Shown piece after piece: positions 24,424 through 36,674 of a stretch of DNA of 64,000 bases. Made by a program: the position numbers and the translations under genes. How positions within the stretch are numbered: position 1 is the first letter of the stretch; each line of letters begins with the position of its first letter. The stretch comes from Nymphaea colorata. Lineage: Eukaryota; Streptophyta; Magnoliopsida; Nymphaeales; Nymphaeaceae. The notes under the pieces are model-generated. The model was not told where the DNA came from. It made no database searches and saw nothing but the letters and a program-made list of their open reading frames with translations. The DNA lies in NCBI RefSeq assembly GCF_008831285.2, contig NC_045144.1, positions 20,415,716-20,479,715 on the forward strand, read 5' to 3'.

Positions 24424-27400
24424 ATGGATCGTGATTGGGGTTCGAAGCCGGGAAGCGGCGGAGCCGCTTCCGCGCAAAATGAAGCAATCGACAGAAGGGA
24501 GCGTCTTCGGCGGCTTGCCATGGAGACCATCGACCTTGCTAAGGACCCTTACTTCATGAGGAATCATCTTGGCAGGTACTAGAAACAAGAGGGGCTATAA
24601 ATGCCGTACAAACCCTCCCTTGCTTTTTATTCTGCTTCGTATTTCAACTATGACAGTCGATTGGGTTCTTTTGATTCCCTTCTCATGTTCGTTCGTTTGC
24701 TCGGTGAAGCTACGAGTGCAAATTATGCCTCACTTTACACAACAACGAGGGAAACTACTTAGCTCACACACAGGGCAAACGCCACCAAACCAATTTGGCG
24801 AAACGAGCCGCTCGTGAAGCCAAGGAGGCCCCTGCGCAGCCACAGCCCAATCGGCGGAAAGTTGCCCTTCGGAAGTCAGGTTATTCATGACCTTCTGAGA
24901 AACTTATCTTTTGTAGGATCCTGTTTGGTTTTGTGTTTATGTGAACCAGTAGTTAAAGGCGGACGGAAGAAGGCTTCCGGGACACAGTTGCATGTGAGAA
25001 TTCTGATTGGAAGCAATCTGACTGTTCCATACTGCCAAAACTTGAGTTGGGAACTGATTTCTAACGGCCTTTATTAATTCTAATTATGTTGTCTAGAGAA
25101 AGATGAACATGAATGGCTAGCTGGTTTATTGCGTGCGTCTAGTTGGTTAGTCGGTTGGTCTGTCACCAAGTTATTTGTACAGTAAATTATATGTTATAGT
25201 CTCATGGATTTATAATTATTCAATCACTTTTAATACCTAAACACGGTAAGGATCATGCATAATCTTGACCGCCACCTTGTTTTAGCAGGATTTAGTGACT
25301 CAATTTAATTATTTCTGGAAGAAAATTTTTTAGTTATCGAAGGTGCGTTTTATTTGTTATCTACCGTGATGGATCATGAGGTCATGGTAAATTTAGGCTT
25401 GTGGAATATGGATGCATCTGCGATTGTTTGGTCCCACACTAATTACTTTTGATACTTCTGCATGGACCATCTGGGTACTGTTCATCTATGCATTTGCCTC
25501 ATTCGAGGACTTTAACGGTTTCACTGTCTTCCAACTAGTTTTCAATCACAGTGTTGGATGATGAGGAGTGCATTGTTAATTGTTTGATTTCTTTGTGCAG
25601 TCAAGATTGGAAGGCCTGGTTATAGGGTGACAAAACAATTTGATGCTGATACTAAACAGCGTTCACTTTTGTTTCAGGTGAGCTTATTATGCTTCACAGA
25701 TTTTGTATGAAGTTACTTCACTGGGTTATTTAGTGGGTTCTTACCTTTTAAGCCCTTGAAAAGCAGAGTTGGTATTTTCAATCTTGAAGGAATTTGATTT
25801 ATTCAATTTCTTCTCATGGTTTTTTTAATTATATCTTTTTTTACCAGAAGGGTTTGGCTTAGGTTTTTACCGTTGCTCTCCCACCCCATTTCTTCTTTTA
25901 TTCTGGTGTGAGGAGCTTGGGTTGGGGTATTCAGCCATCACAGAATCACCTTATTTCATGGGATACATATAGAATGTCTATTTTATATTTGTCTTGCTTG
26001 AAGCCTTGAAATGTGATTCGTCTGTAAGCTATTACCGAGGTTGAGCACAACTGTGTCCTCATGGGACAAGTTGAGTACCACTATTAGGTATTCACCCATT
26101 TCAATGACATTAAAGCCATGTTCAAGTCCTGGTTTGTCATCAAAACAAGTGTTTAGAAAAGATGCTAGAAACAGGGTTTTGACATGATTTAAAGTGTCAT
26201 CTAATTATTGTGGTAAGTTAATGCTATTGTCTTGTCTTTTCATTTCTTTTTGCTGATTGAATACTCTCAATTATGGTATAACGTTATAAGGCAAATCAAA
26301 TGAAAGGTCATCCAGGAGATATAGTGGAGTTTCCTACGCTGATATGTTATATTAGGTCTTATATGGTGATATGCTTGAGGAAGGCCGCTGACTTCATAAA
26401 ATTGAGTTGTTGCAACTTGAAACCACAATAACAGAAATGATGTTTTCTACTGGATTACAGTGCTATGGTCTCTCACATGTCCTGTTCATAATCACCCTGT
26501 TCATAATTCAAGTTTGAAGATCATCCATTTTGTGTTGAAATTTGCAAAACCTGGGCCTCGTATGCATCTTGCACACGACTTGTCTTTAAGTTAGAAAAAC
26601 TAATTCTAAACTTTCATTTTCTTGGCATGTCTTGTTTTTCTGTTCTAATTTGCTAATATAGTTGTCAAGCAAAAGAAAGAATGCAAGGTCATTTCAATGC
26701 ATAAGAGATAATAGATTCTTATAATGGAGAAATAGAATCCAAATCCTTCCAAAGACAATTGTTCCATGTGCTAAAAATAATGCAGACTGGTCCCTCAGCT
26801 GCATCATTGGAATGATCATGGTGGACCATTGATACGAAGGAGGCAAGTTAAACAAGTCATGAGAACTAAGTACCAGACAAGCAGTAAAGTCTTTTGATGT
26901 TAAAAATCCACCATAGATGCAAGCTGTTGAAGGGACTGATCAGATGACTCAGATCAGTCTCAATATATATATATATATATATATTGTGTGTGTGTGCGTA
27001 CTGCGTATTCATGTATATATGTATATATATAGAAAAACTGAATGGTGAGTCTGGCCATTTGGAGTCATCCAACTCATTCATGAGGGTCATTTGATCCATT
27101 CTGTTGGACGGCTGAGAGAAAAACAAAGAGAAAAAGGTGATAGACATTTTCGTCATGTAGTAGTAGTTCACTAGGGCTGCACAACGAGTCGAGCCAACTC
27201 GGGCTCGACTCGAACTCGCTCGACTAAGCTCGGCTCGAGCTTGACTCGATTATAAACGAGTCGAGTTCGAGCTGAAAGTTAAGCTCGAGTAAATAAACGA
27301 GTCGAGTTCGAGTTGGAAGAACTCGACTCGACTCGACTTGATTTTAATTTTTTTTTTAGTTTTTTTCGTTTTTATTTTCATTTCGTTTTTTTTCCCTCTC

Positions 27401-28224
27401 ATTTTTATTTCCTCCCTTTTTTCTTTTTTTGTTTCCATTTCGTTTTCTTTCCCTCTCATTTTTCTTCCCTCCCTTTTTTCTTTTTTCTCTACATTTTCTC
27501 TTCTCCCCACGCACACCTTTTTCTCTCTCATTTTTTCTCTCTCATTTTTCTTTCCTCCCTTTTTTCTTTTTTCTCACCTTTTCTCTTCTCCCCACGCACA
27601 CTTTTTCTGGCATTTAATGTCAATGCCTCCCTTTTTCTCTTTTCTCCCCCACGCCGATTTCTCTCTGCAGATCTCTCTTCTCCCGCAGCATTAATGCAAT
27701 GCCATTATCGGGTGTTGTAAAACGAGCCGCATTTATGGCAGGTGTTGGAGGAACACCGTGAAGGAGAAATAAAAAGTCGAGCCGCTCGAGTCGAGCTCGA
27801 GCTTCAAAACAATTTCTCGAGTCGAGCTCGAGTTAAAGTAATGAAACTCGTATCGAGCTCGAGTCGAGCTCGAGCTGGTTAAATATAAGTGGAGCCGAGC
27901 TCGAGCTGGCTGAACTCGAGCTCGACTCGGCTCGTGTGCAGCCCTATAGTTCACACTTTTTTCTCTTTTTTTTTAATCACCCATCACGATGGATCAGACG
28001 TCCCACATGAGTGAGCTGGGTGGCTCTGGATAGCCAGAGTCACATTTCACTCTCTCATCCCCACCCCTTCTTATATATATACGCATACATGAGTGAGCTG
28101 GGTGGCTCTGGATAGCCAGAGTCACATTTCACTCTCTCTTCCCCACCCCTTCTTATATATATACGCATACACATGCACACATATACACACATGTATATAT
28201 TCATATATATTATATAGTTTTATA

Positions 28225-28284
<60 letters not shown>

Positions 28285-31200
28285 TATACACACATGTATA
28301 TATTCATATATATTATATAGTTTTATACCTATATATATATATATAGCCAGACCCATTTTGAGACTGATGTGACCAGGCCTTTCATTTTTAACTTTTTGCA
28401 CTTTTTTCTAGAAACTGCCTCGTAGGCATGATCTTTACACTTTACATCCAATTATGTTTTTTTTCTAATGTTTTGTTAATAAAAAATTATTTTTTTCAAA
28501 TGTATAGATGATATTTTAATTTTTAAGATCAACATTCCGATTTTTTTGGCTTCTAGAACTCCTCTTGCATGTTTAAAAACATGATCTTTATGTCAATCTT
28601 ATGTTTTTGCATGCAGATGACATCTGTATAATTATTTTTTCAAGAGCCCCTTAAAAATATTGGTGCCAAACTGGATTGGTTTAATGCATCTCTCTCTCTC
28701 TCTTTCTCATTCATATACATTGCTTTACATCATGCGGCATTAAGGGTGGGCGTCGGGCCGAGCCGCCGTCGGGTACCCGGTACCCGGCCCGGTTCCAGGC
28801 CAGGAAAACTGGGTCCTGGGCCGGGCTCGGGCCAAATAACGCAGCCCGGGTCGGCCCAGTCCCCCACTCCCTCTCCATCTCCCGCTCCCCCTCCGGCCTT
28901 CCCCCTCTGTTTCCCTCTCTCCCTCCGTCTCCCTCCCCCGCTCCCTCTCCCCCTCCGTCTCCCCTTCCCCGCTCCCCCTCTGTCTCCCCCTCCCCCTCTG
29001 TCTCCCCTCCCCGCTCCCGCTCCCCCTTCGTCCCCCCTCCCCCACTGCCCCCCACTCAAACGGGCCGAGTCGGGTCGGGTTGGGGCCAGGACCTGGGATA
29101 TCGGGCTGGGCCTGGGCCCGTGCTTTGGGCCCGACGGGCCGACCCGGCCCGGCCCGATGCCCACCCCTATGCGGCATGCCCACCTCTAAGCCAAGGTGAC
29201 ATGTAGGTAGGGCTGCACACGAGTCGAGCTCGAGTTCAGCCAGTTCGAGCTCGGCTCGACTTATATTTAACCAGCTCGAGCTCGACTCGAGCTCGATACG
29301 AGTTTCATTACTTTAACTCGAGCTCGACTCGAGAAATTGTTTTGAAGCTCGAGTTCAACTCGAGCGACTCGAGCGGCTCGACTTTTTATTTCTCCTTCAC
29401 GGTGTTCCTCCAACACCTGCCATAAATGCGGCTCGTTTTACAACACCCGATAATGGCATTGCATTAATGCTGCAGGAGAAGAGAGATTTGCAGAGAGAAA
29501 TCGGCGTGAGGGAGAAAAGAGAAAAAGGGAGGCATTGACATTAAATGCCAGAAAAAGTGTGCGTGGGGAGAAGAGAAAAGGTGAGAAAAAAGAAAAAAGG
29601 GAGGAAAGAAAAATGAGAGAGAAAAAGGTGTGCGTGGGGAGAAGAGAAAATGTAGAGAAAAAAGAAAAAGGGAGGGAAGAAAAATGAGAGGGAAAGAAAA
29701 CGAAATGGAAACAAAAAAAGAAAAAAGGGAGGAAAGAAAAATGAGAGGGAAAAAAACGAAATGAAAATAAAAACTAAAAAAAAAATTAAAATCAAGTCGA
29801 GTCGAGTCGAGTTTAATCGAGTTGAGTTCTTCCAACTCGACTCGTTTATTTACTCAAGCTTAACTTTCAGCTCGAACTCGACTCGTTTATAAACGAGTCG
29901 AGCTCGAGCCGAGCTTAGTCGAGCGAGTTCGAGTCGAGCCCGAGTTGGCTCGACTCGTTGTGCAGCCCTACATGTAGGTTCCTTCTCCATTTCTATTTCA
30001 TTGGTAGAAGTTTAACTCAATATTGGAGCATGCATAGGTCAGAATTTGACCTGTACGAAGTGTCCTTGTGACATGAGCCAAAATATTTTCATGGAAGACG
30101 TTTAGAGGGTTTTACACTAAGGTGATGGTTGCAAAGGTTAGAAGCTTCTTGGTTTGGTCCTATGATTTTGTTCATGGTCTTTAAAAGATTTCTTACAATG
30201 GATACTTCCGGGATACATATGTATGCAAATAGTACTATGATTCAATAGAAAAACAAGATCAATTCAAGCAATTTAAGAAAAAAAAAACTTGATTCACTAT
30301 ATAATATTATTATGTTAAAAACATCTTTTGTTCTTTATTCATGCTTGTTTATAGATTTTGTATAGCATGCCAAGATTTTGTGGTAAAACTCGTGGACTTT
30401 AAAGTATGAGATTCTTTTGTTTCAAAAATGAGAAGATGTGTAGGGGAAATGGAATTTGAGGCTCTAGATGCAGGATGAAGAACTACCGGTTTCCATACAA
30501 AATATATGTATACATTGTATAAACATTGATTTTGAAGCCCTTAAACATCATTGTTGCAGAAAGTTACCCTTTTACTGAACAAAACCAAGTAGGCCATATG
30601 TACTGGTTCTCTTCACCATTTAACAGACTGTGGCTGATGGCAGTTCTTGATTAATGTTACCATTGTACGTACACTAGTTCATTGAAATGGCTGAAAGAGA
30701 TTTAGTGGCTTGATACTTTTATCTTGGTTATTAGATTGTCAGAGTCTCCTTGATGTCCACCATTTCTTTCATCAAAGTTCAGTATTTCATGTCTCATGTT
30801 TGGCCGTCTTTCACAGTGGATCTTCATGCTTAGTTAAGTTCTTTTACTTTTCCTCTTGAACGGTTTGCACTTGGCATTATTTTGCATGATTAAACAAAGA
30901 TAAACAAGTTGTTTGGGTTCATCGTCATGTGCTATTCTGGATAGATCTTTTGATCAATTTAGAGGTATTTGAGCAATTACAGATAAGACCTTGGGTACTG
31001 GGTAGTTTGACAAATGTTTTTAACTTGTGGTGCCTAGGTTTGGATAAATTTCTCTGAAATGTTTTTATATGATTGAGAGCAAATTACATCCTTCAGGTTT
31101 GGTTCTTGAAATGACCTGCAGTATGCTGTATGGGGATATAGAACCATGTTCTTCTCGTGTAACTTCATTCCTCTGCTTATGCTGATTTTTCTTACAAAAA

Positions 31201-32407
31201 CCAGAATAGCTCAGAAGCTAGAAAATTTCTCTGATCCTAAGATTGTTGGTACTGGATGGAATTATTTGCATTTTCATTTCATCTCAAATGAGATGCTTGT
31301 TTACGATGTCATTGGTCATATCTTTGAAGTTTTTTACTGTTTTATTTCTTCATTTGCACTTGTTTGACTATCTTATGCCTTGCAGATAGAGTATCCTGAA
31401 ATAGAAGAAAATACCAAGCCAAGGCATCGGTTCATGTCATCCTTTGAGCAGGTTTTCATGATGATCTCTATATATTTATATTTGCTTATTTGCTACTAGA
31501 TCGAATCTTATCCTGTACCTTCTTTTGCTATTCAAGACCAGTATGAATTAGTATTGGACTTGAATTTGTATTCATTGAATTCTAGTGCTTCCTTCTAAAC
31601 ACAACTCCAAGTTATATCTTTCCTTGCATCTTATACATGCCATCTTACCCTTGGGCAAATAGACCGATATTTATGGGTGAATTTTTGTTGGCAGAGGGTT
31701 CAACCTTTTGACAAGCGTTATCAATATCTTTTGTTTGCTGCTGAGCCATATGAAACCATTGCTTTCAAGGTAAAAGCAAAACTGTGATTCATTATGCATT
31801 TGCTTCCAAATTCACATGGTTGCTCATCCAATTCTGTCTATGAAAGGTTCCAAGCACGGAAATTGATAAATCCACACCGAAGTTCTTCTCCCATTGGGAT
31901 CCCGACTCAAAAATGTTCACGGTTTGTGCATAAATTTGTTTGATACACAGTAAAATTTGTTTCGCGCACAGGTAAATTTTGTTGAGTGTTAACCTCACAT
32001 GTTTAGTCTGTTTGAATGAACAGCTGCAGTTGTATTTCAAGACCAAACCCATGGAAAATAAACCTCCCGGTGTGCCTGGGCCAGTTGCTAATGGGGCTGC
32101 AACTCCAAATATTCCACCGCCACCACAAGCACCGCCGCCACCTCCACCTCCCCAAGGGCCCCCAAGAGCTCCACCACCACCAATTCCTGGTTCAATAGGT
32201 GGAGCCCAGCCCCTACCTCCTCCAGCAACAAATGGCCCTCGTCCTATGCCTCCAGGTGGGGCTCCATTAGTCGCTCCTCCACCACCAGTTGGGGGTGGCA
32301 CTATGGCGAATTTCACTCTTGGTCACCAGGTTCCTCGACCACAGATGCCGCCACCACCGGGTTTCCCTGGAGACGTTCGCCCAGCACCGCCACCACCAAA
32401 CATGTAG
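24424..32407 (+). CDS. SF3A2: Splicing factor 3A subunit 2 (SF3a66)
   Basis: A subunit of the U2 snRNP SF3a complex, needed for pre-spliceosome assembly in the nucleus. Seven coding exons join in phase to 332 residues: 24424-24575, 24710-24879, 25601-25677, 31386-31451, 31695-31769, 31847-31921 and 32024-32407. The N-terminus [13 protein letters not shown] is typical of the family. A matrin-type C2H2 zinc finger is complete, with Cys54, Cys57, His70 and His76 in [20 protein letters not shown] and the following residues. The family core continues with [48 protein letters not shown] and [12 protein letters not shown]. The last exon codes for a tail of about 110 residues rich in Pro and Gly. Intron 3 is 5.7 kb and loaded with transposons; the others are short. 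The gene looks intact. Confidence 0.95.
27043..28045. mobile_element. Foldback-type element split by a hAT insertion
   Basis: A left arm (about 27043-27163) and a right arm (about 27956-28045) are inverted copies at roughly 75-80% identity by eye. Matching words include GTGAGTCTGGC against GTGACTCTGGC, ATCCAACTCATTCATG against ACCCAGCTCACTCATG, and TGATCCAT on both. The hAT copy at 27172-27946 sits between the arms. Outer words near 26955 (ATCAGTCTCAA) and 28354-28364 (its reverse complement) suggest the element originally extended to about 26930-28375. Confidence 0.6.
27172..27946 (+). mobile_element. hAT-like non-autonomous element, copy 1 (775 bp)
   Basis: The termini are TAGGGCTGCACA and its inverted copy TGTGCAGCCCTA. 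TAGTTCAC flanks it on both sides (27164-27171 and 27947-27954), a perfect 8-bp target duplication. Subterminal regions are dense in overlapping CTCGAG, GAGTCGAGC and CGAGCTCGAG words, a pattern of transposase-binding repeats. The centre is a long pyrimidine tract on the plus strand. Phe/Ser/Leu-rich ORFs here are tract products; no transposase is encoded. It lies in SF3A2 intron 3. Confidence 0.88.
28006..28169. repeat. 82-bp tandem duplication
   Basis: Units 28006-28087 and 28088-28169 are almost identical, each containing CATGAGTGAGCTGGGTGGCT and ending in an AT-rich tail. They duplicate the right arm of the foldback element. Confidence 0.9.
28170..28343. repeat. 103-bp duplication around a (TA)n tract
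   Basis: The sequence beginning GCACACATATACACACATG occurs at 28175 and again at 28278, each followed by TATATTCATATATATTATAT and GTTTTATACC. A (TA)n run at 28227-28277 lies between them, and a shorter one follows the second copy. Confidence 0.85.
28741..29169. mobile_element. GC-rich hAT-like element (429 bp)
   Basis: It starts TAAGGGTGGGCGTCGGGC and ends GCCCGATGCCCACCCCTA, forming imperfect inverted repeats of about 20 bp. TGCGGCAT flanks both ends (28733-28740 and 29170-29177), an 8-bp target duplication. The interior is extremely GC-rich, with C-rich CT/CCC tracts and GGGCC words. Overlapping ORFs of up to 147 codons on both strands are low-complexity Gly/Arg/Pro products and not proteins. 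It lies between two inverted copies of another hAT-like family. Confidence 0.85.
29208..29970 (-). mobile_element. hAT-like non-autonomous element, copy 2 (763 bp)
   Basis: Same family as the element at 27172-27946 but in reverse orientation. Termini are TAGGGCTGCACA and TGTGCAGCCCTA. CATGTAGG flanks both sides (29200-29207 and 29971-29978), an independent 8-bp target duplication that proves a separate insertion. The pyrimidine-rich core appears here as a purine tract on the plus strand. Similarity to copy 1 is very high by eye. Confidence 0.88.
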
Positions 32408-33489
32408 AAGATTTTGCAGACAACGCCATTGTCAATATGAGCATTGTGTCGTAGAAGCTGCCACGCCTCCTGAAATGGTTATTTGCTACTTACTGGTTAT
32501 TATCTATAGAAAGCAAGGCGCCGAGTAACCTTTTAGCTACAAAAAAGAGGCTCGATAGAGCCTCAGTTTAGTAGTTTTATGGCGACTTCCTGTTAAAATT
32601 AGTAGAGCCATTTGATATTTCCTGTCTGGCGACTGCCTGGTATTATTTTCTTTCTGGTTCAGACGCTTGATAACTAATGAAGCCCAAATATATGGTGGTT
32701 GGGGATGGATCCCCTTCCTCACCTGCCTTTTTGCAACTATCAGCTGCTTTCAGATCTCTCTCTTGTGAACTCTCTCTCTTTGTGAGGTATCTGGAAAACA
32801 TTGGTTAATCACCCAATTTTCATGTCCAAAATGGTTGTTGGAATAACATTTCCTGATACATAATTGGTTTGATGTACTTTCTTGTGCAAGTATTTCTTTT
32901 GTTGCAGTCTGAACAATAAAACGAAGCTCAAGCTAATAGTTGACCCAACCAAAGCGATGATGACATTCCTTTTCTTTGATCCATCTCCTCATTCTTCTGA
33001 AGTTAGAAGCATACAAAACGGTCCATTAGCTATGATTTTGGAGTATAGCATATGGAAGGCAAGCACAAAAGTTTATGATGGATAAATGAGTGAGATGTAG
33101 ATGCCTCCGCTGTTGGCTTTCCTTTTCTAAAATAAAGGGCTACTGTGGTCATTTTGAGCTCCGAATACGCAAACGGCCTGTTCGAGCCCGAACATGTAAC
33201 CTTCCCGGCTATCGAGAAGCCTATCCTGGAGATAATGTCAGCCGGAGAACGCGTGTCAGCCCCCACCTGTTTTACTGCCACTGAGGGACAGAACAATACG
33301 TCATTACTGCAACTGAGGGACAGAACAATATGACATTAATGTGTTAAAGTGCCCTATGTAGAAAAAGAGAGAGAAATGGATGTCACTCCCAAGTTGTCAA
33401 AGAGGTCAAGGCACACGCAGAAAGCAGCTTCAGTTTGAAGCTAAGCAAGAATGCAGAGAGGTAACATTGGGAGAGCTGCAATTCTGCTT

Positions 33490-33600
33490 GATGCAAATAA
33501 GAAGAGAGAGAGAGAGCGATTAAATTTGATGCAAATAAGAAGAGAGAGAGAGCGATTAAATTTGATGCAAATAAGAAGAGAGAGAGAGCGATTAAACGCA
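33490..33600. repeat. Three tandem units of 36-38 bp, purine-rich
   Basis: The word GATGCAAATAAGAAGAGAGA recurs at 33490, 33528 and 33564, each followed by GCGATTAAA. An (AT)n run follows at 33603-33627. Confidence 0.9.
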
Positions 33601-34370
33601 AGATATATATATATATATATATATATAATAATTTCATTTAATATAAAAAACTGAAAAAGGACATTAAATGCATCAGTGCAGTTGTTAGGCTTACAATGGT
33701 TTTGGATTTCCATTTTTTCCTTGTCTCTTCCTGTCTGTTTTTTCTTGTCTGTCTCTTTTGCTCTCCTCATATTAATGTCTACCAGATCCTTATATATACT
33801 TGACTTTGATGTGGATCATCATTCATCTGGGCTGTTGATCCTAAGGAAATTATTTGGTGAACATCAAGTTACAAATATATAAGTCAATATTAATTTCTTA
33901 ATAGTCTAAAATACTCATGGTGAGAGGATAGAGGAAAAGAATGATGAGAACAAATATGTTTCCTTAAACGAAATTTCTTAGTTCTTTTAAGGGGTATTTT
34001 GGATTCTTAAACAAACAATTGGATTTAAATATTTGCAACTTAATATTCATTATTTTATCTCTTGATGATTCCCATGAGAGTAGAGTATTTATACCTGTTT
34101 TCCTATGCATATAAAAGACCCTAAAAGGTTAAAATTTATAAGACTATAAAAAGATCATGTGAATTGAAAGTTTGAAAATTTGAAATAGCTACCAATTAAA
34201 AGCAAATCATTTAACTTTAGTTGACTGCAAAATTGAATTTACGCCTACAATTGTGAATCTTTTTAAAACTTTTGTAGCTTCACACTACCTTTATGAAAAT
34301 ACTACTAAAAACATTGCCAGCAAAGCCAATGAAAAAAAAAATTACATTGAAAAAAATAATTTTTTTTAAT

Positions 34371-34670
34371 TGTGCCATATATTTTTTGGATTTGAATTCA
34401 ATTTGACCATATCCAAATCCAAAGGTTTGACTGTCGGCCCGTTCCTGAAGAAAATTCTGGTTCCGCCCCTGACTGCGAGGGCGTTCACACGAGATAAATA
34501 TAAGTATACATAATTTTTTAATTGTGCCATGTATTTTTTGGATTTGAATTCAATTTGGCCATACCTAGATCCAGAGAATGGATTGTCGGCCTGCCCTTAA
34601 AAAAAATCTTGGTTTTGCCCCTGACTGCGAGGGCGTTCACACGAGACAAATATAAGTATACATAAAAAAA
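34371..34670. repeat. 152-bp tandem duplication
   Basis: Two diverged units begin at 34371 and 34523 with TGTGCCAT, share GGATTTGAATTCAATTTG, and each carries CCCCTGACTGCGAGGGCGTT (34467 and 34619). The TCCGCCCCTGACTGCGAG word resembles the end of common plant hAT-type MITEs, so this may be a tandem pair of old element ends. Confidence 0.75.
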
Positions 34671-36634
34671 TATAAGGATGCACAAACCAAAGTTTCCTAC
34701 TCGAAGACTTAATCGTGTAGATTTCTAATTCGAGTCATACTTTTTATTTACAACTGGTCCTTCCTTAGTAAAAGAAGCACGAGCTTTATGAGGAGAGTCG
34801 AAGCCTTTTGAACTTTAAATAAAATTTAAATTTTCAAATGGACCAAGAGAACTAACGTTCAAATTTCAAACGAGGAAGCCAACAACGAAACCCACTTGAA
34901 TACGGAAAGGCGAAAAAGGCAAAGCTAAGAACAGTTCACTCTGTGCTCACCACGTGGCTCCATGAAAAAGGAAAAAAAAAAGAAAAAAATCTAAAGTTTT
35001 TTAACTTTGAATGAGACGTGAATTAAAGCTGAGAGGGCAGATGAAAAGTGATAAAGAGGGTTTTTTTTTCATATTTTAAAAAACGAAAATTGCTTCTATA
35101 TAAGAAAAAAGAAGCAATTATTGTTGTTCATTCTCCGGATTCGTTCGTTCTTTTTTAGCAAAAAGTGAAGGGAGCCCATCATGGAGCAAGCTTGCATACG
35201 AATAATTGTAATAATTAAATTTAAATCACTGCCACTAAAATTGACCTGAATCAACCCATGTGAATCTTATCAGAGATCAACTCATTCCATTATTAACCAA
35301 CTTTTTAATATACACTTAGAGTTCACTTTAAAAGTTCACTTTAAAGCTTATAAAGTAGACCCTTAAATCATTGTGCGGATAGGAATGTACAACGAGCGAG
35401 CCAAGCTCGAGTTACGTGTTGCTCAACTCAAACTCGAGTCAAACTTTATGAGTTCAAGTTCGACTTGTTTAAGCTTGTTGGTTTGCTCAGCTTGATCTCC
35501 TTCCCTTTAATACCAAAAGAATCATCTATAAAGTGGGACTCCATGGCTTTTGAGGAAAGTGGTAAAGATCTTGGGAGTTATTTATAGTACATTGTACATT
35601 AAGGGGCCGTTTAACAGCGGTGGCACATTGTTATTGCCCTGAATGTGTTAGAAACAAGTGGTGGCACATTGTTATTGCCCTTTGAATGTGTTAAAAACAA
35701 GTGGAACAGATTCATGAAACACTTAATTATGTTGTTCTATGAATCTGCCTCATTTTTTGGCATAGATTTATGGGATAGTATCAGAGCGTTACTATTACCG
35801 AACAATCCGTAAGCAATTGAATTGAGTACCAAAATATTGTCAAAAAACCCCATAAAATTTGGGAAAAACTTAAAATAGCATTTGAGCGACAATCTCGCCT
35901 AACCCAATTTTGTGAAAACTTGGTTTTATAAAAACATGGGTTTTTAGTGAGCTATTGAAACTTGATTTATTTGTTTAGATTTTTATATTTGGTTAAACCG
36001 CCAATAAGAACCATGTTTTGTCTTTTAGCAGGAGAAAATAAGCTCAGAGGGGTCAGAATTTTCACTCCCCTCTACAAAACTAAGTTATGTTAAAAAACTG
36101 GATTTTTTTCAAACCCGGATTTTGTGGTACCCAAACACATAAAAAAACTAGGATTGGAGGAGGCCTCCAATCCAATTGCTCCCTTACCAACTTATAAATG
36201 AAGCACCCAGAAGACCAATTTCTTTGTTCAAATAAGAAAAATGAAGGAAGAAATGTTGGAATTTTAGTTGGTTAGGTTTTGCTTGGCCCAAGGCAAACAA
36301 AATTTCAAAGTTAGATGTGGTTTTTACTTTATTACCAGCAACGGCGTAGCTAGAATTTTTTTTAGGGGCGGGCCAAACGGTTCGCGGGTCGGGCCAAACT
36401 AAAAAAATTTGATTTTTTCAATATAAAAAAAAATTCCTGTGCTCACTCGGGCCATGGCCCAAGCGCCCCCCCTCCCTCCGCCCCTCATCACCAGCATGGA
36501 ATTGCCTCAAATGATTCACCTTCTTTATATGACTTTTCTTTTTGTTTTTCTCTTAATGGTTGTTATATTGAATAAGAAAGCCCTGATTAGACTGCTGAAA
36601 TATTTTGAAAAGTCAGAGCCAAACATTCGATTTT

Positions 36635-36638
<4 letters not shown>

Positions 36639-36671
<33 letters not shown>
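36639..36671. repeat. (TA)n microsatellite
   Basis: Sixteen or so TA units followed by a short GA tract. Confidence 0.9.

Positions 36672-36674
<3 letters not shown>

Noticed and set aside
24436-24460. GGGTTCGAAGCC, resembling a tRNA T-arm
   Set aside because: It lies within SF3A2 exon 1 and has no matching acceptor, D-arm or anticodon arm.
27313-27720. Phe/Ser/Leu-rich ORFs resembling membrane proteins, repeated at 29464-29835
   Set aside because: They translate the pyrimidine tract in the core of the hAT-like elements and appear in several frames at once.
28711-29189. Overlapping ORFs of 114-147 codons on both strands, rich in Gly, Arg and Pro
   Set aside because: All fall in the GC-rich hAT-like element; they are low-complexity translations of CCC/CTC tracts in several frames with no domain.
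33490-33600. Regularly spaced short repeats that could suggest a CRISPR array
   Set aside because: Only three units, no unique spacers, purine-rich tandem repeat in a plant nuclear genome.
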